A program made the position numbers and the translations under genes. 7,602 nucleotides of DNA from an uncultured beta proteobacterium (GTDB lineage: Bacteria > Pseudomonadota > Gammaproteobacteria > Burkholderiales > Rhodocyclaceae), in assembly GCA_903916205.1 (NCBI GenBank), contig CAIWVX010000333.1, forward strand, positions 1 through 7,602, read 5' to 3'. The notes under the pieces were generated by a model. That model saw nothing but the letters and a program-made list of their open reading frames with translations. It had not been told where the DNA came from and searched no databases. Shown one piece after another: positions 5,997 through 7,602 of this stretch (within the stretch, counting starts at the first letter, position 1; each line of letters starts with the position of its first letter).

Positions 5997-7448
5997 TTAA
6001 CCGCCATTCCTTTTTTGCTTATCTTCTTCCACCTGCAACTTCCGCAGCTCGCGTAGCCGGGCATCAACGGCAGATTGCTCATAGAAATTACCGTCGGACG
6101 CTTGCTGGGCAAATTGCAATTGTTCGATAGCCGCACCAGTGCGTCCCTGCAACAAATAAAACTCGGCTTGCGCTCGATGTTGCAGCAGTCGCTTACCCAA
6201 TGCGGCATAGGTTTTAGCCTGCAAACCATAGAGTGAGTAATCCGCAGCATTTAGCTGAAGTTGTGTGTCGATAAAAACTAAGGCTTGGTCATATTGCCGC
6301 CCGCTGTAGAGTGACTCAGCGTAACCATAAACCAGCGATTTGGCTTGCGGAAAACGCTGCAAGGCTTCACGAAATATCGCCTGTGCGGTCGACAGATCAC
6401 CTAGCGCAGCACGGACTTCCGCCGCCAAAAAAGCAACAATCGGCGACGCCACTTTGAGCGACTGAAGAAGCTCCATTTCACGCCGTGCCGCCGAAATATC
6501 CTTGGCGCGCATCAAGGCAACGACCAAGCCATAACGCGCCGCCGCTAGCGAGGCGTATTTTTTATCTTTGATCTGCGTGGTGAATTCATTGACCGCCTCA
6601 CGCGGTGTCCCCATCAGGGCGCGAAGTTTCGCCCGGATCAAATAAAAATCAAGGCTACTGACAATCTGCCGATAAGGCGAACCCTGCGCCCGATTCTGCA
6701 TATCGGATATCCGTTCAACCGTTAGCGGGTGCGAACGTAAATAAACCGGCGCATTGGTCTCGTACAAATGCCCGGCCTTCTGTAAGCGTTCAAAGAAATC
6801 GCCCATGCCGCGCACGTCAAATCCAGCCTTGTCGAGCGTCTGATACCCCATTCGATCCGCTTCCCGCTCAAATTCACGGGTATAGGCTAACTGTGCCTGA
6901 ACAGCGCTGGCCTGTGTCCCGAGTATGGTCGCGGCGGTCACCGCCGAATTCGATCGGGCGGCCAGAATGCCAAGCCCCATAGCGATCATGTTCGGAATCG
7001 TCGACTGATTTTGTCTGGCAATTTGTCGTGCCAGATGATTTTGAGTGACGTGAGCAATTTCGTGCGAGATCACACCGGCCAGTTCAGACTCCGATTGTGC
7101 CGTAAGGAGCGTTCCGGTATTGACGCCGATAAAACCGCCGAACATCGCAAACGCATTCACCGAATTATCGCGAATAGCAAAAAAATGAAAATCACCGTTC
7201 GGATTTGAACTGGCTTCAACCAAACCGCGCCCTAAACGGTTGAGGTAATCGTTAATTTCGGGGTCGTCTACATAGCTTGGTTCTCGCAGACGAATGTCGT
7301 TCATGATGCTTTGACCGAGTCGTCGTTCAAGCTGTTGCGGCAAATCGGCGCGTGCCGATTCGCCAAGATCAGGCAGGTTGTCCGCCGTGACGATTGAAGG
7401 GTTGGCAACAGCGAAAGCCAAAGCCAATGAAAAGATAAAAAAGCGCAT
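5997..7448 (-). CDS. bepA: Periplasmic M48 metalloprotease with TPR domain, BepA family
   Basis: This is a zinc metalloprotease and chaperone that in E. coli (BepA, formerly YfgC) promotes LptD maturation and degrades stalled outer-membrane proteins at the BAM complex. From the ATG at 7448-7446 it has 483 residues (E. coli BepA is about 487). A signal peptide, MRFFIFSLALAFAVA...VTA, is probably cut near residue 22. The protease domain holds HEIAH (129-133; His129, Glu130, His133), the third zinc ligand Glu194 in EREADRMG, and His240 in RSHPLT, which matches the regulatory His-switch of BepA. INAFA-like VNAFAMFGGF (97-106) is also typical. Residues of about 260-455 are alpha-helical TPR-like repeats, and the C-terminus is charged. 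The frame also opens at a GTG (7469), but this gives a longer polar N-terminus and lacks a Shine-Dalgarno, whereas TTGAG precedes the ATG. It is the first gene of the bepA-tusA-pabBC cluster. Confidence 0.94.
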   Translation of the reverse strand: MRFFIFSLALAFAVANPSIVTADNLPDLGESARADLPQQLERRLGQSIMNDIRLREPSYVDDPEINDYLNRLGRGLVEASSNPNGDFHFFAIRDNSVNAFAMFGGFIGVNTGTLLTAQSESELAGVISHEIAHVTQNHLARQIARQNQSTIPNMIAMGLGILAARSNSAVTAATILGTQASAVQAQLAYTREFEREADRMGYQTLDKAGFDVRGMGDFFERLQKAGHLYETNAPVYLRSHPLTVERISDMQNRAQGSPYRQIVSSLDFYLIRAKLRALMGTPREAVNEFTTQIKDKKYASLAAARYGLVVALMRAKDISAARREMELLQSLKVASPIVAFLAAEVRAALGDLSTAQAIFREALQRFPQAKSLVYGYAESLYSGRQYDQALVFIDTQLQLNAADYSLYGLQAKTYAALGKRLLQHRAQAEFYLLQGRTGAAIEQLQFAQQASDGNFYEQSAVDARLRELRKLQVEEDKQKRNGG

Positions 7449-7500
7449 AAAACTCAATTGGGTACTCACAGTCGAGAGGATAATCAGCAGATTAGCGTAA

Positions 7501-7555
7501 TGATACCGGACTCTAAACTTTCGTATTATCTAACGCTATTTTCAATCCGGTATGA
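7501..7555. repeat. Inverted repeat in the bepA leader region
   Basis: ATACCGGA (7503-7510) and TCCGGTAT (7546-7553) are perfect reverse complements. Extended to 7501-7510 and 7546-7555, they match at 9 of 10 positions, separated by 35 bases of AT-rich sequence. On the minus strand a -10-like GATAAT (7530-7525) lies between the arms, but no good -35 stands 17 bases before it; the distal arm occupies that place. The pair could be a split operator or a long-loop hairpin. The surrounding sequence (7449-7566) holds no gene. Confidence 0.45.
7525..7530 (-). promoter_or_regulatory. Possible -10 element for bepA-tusA-pabBC
   Basis: GATAAT on the minus strand differs from TATAAT at one position and is about 77 bases upstream of the bepA ATG. 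The -35 region falls in the CCGGAT arm of the inverted repeat and does not resemble TTGACA, so an activator or an alternative sigma factor would be needed. I saw no convincing sigma-E (GGAACTT / TCTGA) promoter although bepA is in the sigma-E regulon of E. coli. Confidence 0.25.
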
Positions 7556-7566
7556 AAAATTGGACG

Positions 7567-7595
7567 AAAAAAAACCCGCCAAAAGCGGGTTTTTT
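7567..7595. terminator. Bidirectional rho-independent terminator
   Basis: The stem arms 7569-7579 (AAAAAACCCGC) and 7585-7595 (GCGGGTTTTTT) are perfect reverse complements with a CAAAA loop (7580-7584). Eight As precede the GC core on the plus strand and six Ts follow it, so it can terminate in both directions. Because all genes here are on the minus strand, its likely task is to end the minus-strand gene lying beyond the right edge and to insulate the bepA promoter. Confidence 0.85.
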
Positions 7596-7602
7596 CAGCG
7601 CC

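Noticed and set aside
7449..7469. GTG at 7469 as bepA start
   Set aside because: It would add seven residues before the signal peptide and has no purine-rich site upstream. It remains possible because the frame is open.
1..7602. CRISPR arrays, tRNA/rRNA genes, insertion-sequence genes, toxin-antitoxin or defence genes
   Set aside because: No regularly spaced repeats, cloverleaf or rRNA sequence, transposase or defence-type protein was seen. Almost all of the window is occupied by seven recognisable housekeeping or transport genes.

Overview
The window is a compact run of bacterial genes, all on the minus strand, so it reads from right to left. The protein repertoire points to a betaproteobacterium of moderate GC. 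It has a CysTWA sulfate permease with a periplasmic binding protein, a fused PabB-PabC folate enzyme, and TusA directly behind a BepA-type M48 protease. The two intergenic palindromes belong to types common in beta- and gammaproteobacteria. A more exact placement (for example Nitrosomonadales or Rhodocyclales) is only a guess.

Right part (about 7602 to 3906): a strong hairpin with T-tracts on both sides (7567-7595) ends the upstream unit. After a 120-base leader with an inverted repeat and a weak promoter come bepA (periplasmic metalloprotease/chaperone of outer-membrane assembly), tusA (sulfur-carrier protein) and pabBC (fused 4-amino-4-deoxychorismate synthase component I plus 4-amino-4-deoxychorismate lyase). 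The gaps are about 30 and 36 bases, so the three genes could form one transcript.

Left part (about 3905 to 1): a 127-base regulatory region with a candidate promoter and two 19-bp dyads precedes a sulfate/thiosulfate uptake operon: binding protein (sbp/cysP type), cysT, cysW and cysA. cysA runs off the left edge of the window. cysT and cysW overlap by 4 bases (ATGA). The other two junctions are longer and each carries a hairpin. Between sbp and cysT is a perfect 10-bp-arm palindrome (ATTCCC-N8-GGGAAT core) followed by seven Ts on the coding strand. Between cysW and cysA is a 26-bp imperfect inverted repeat with the CACCACAG end typical of a widespread environmental repeat.

Together the left operon imports sulfate or thiosulfate: the binding protein captures it in the periplasm, CysT/CysW form the channel, and CysA hydrolyses ATP. 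The right operon combines envelope quality control, sulfur relay for tRNA or cofactor thiolation, and p-aminobenzoate synthesis for folate. I found no evidence of a new defence, mobile or otherwise undescribed system. The points worth a second look are the intergenic repeats and dyads and how they may set expression ratios inside the sulfate operon.
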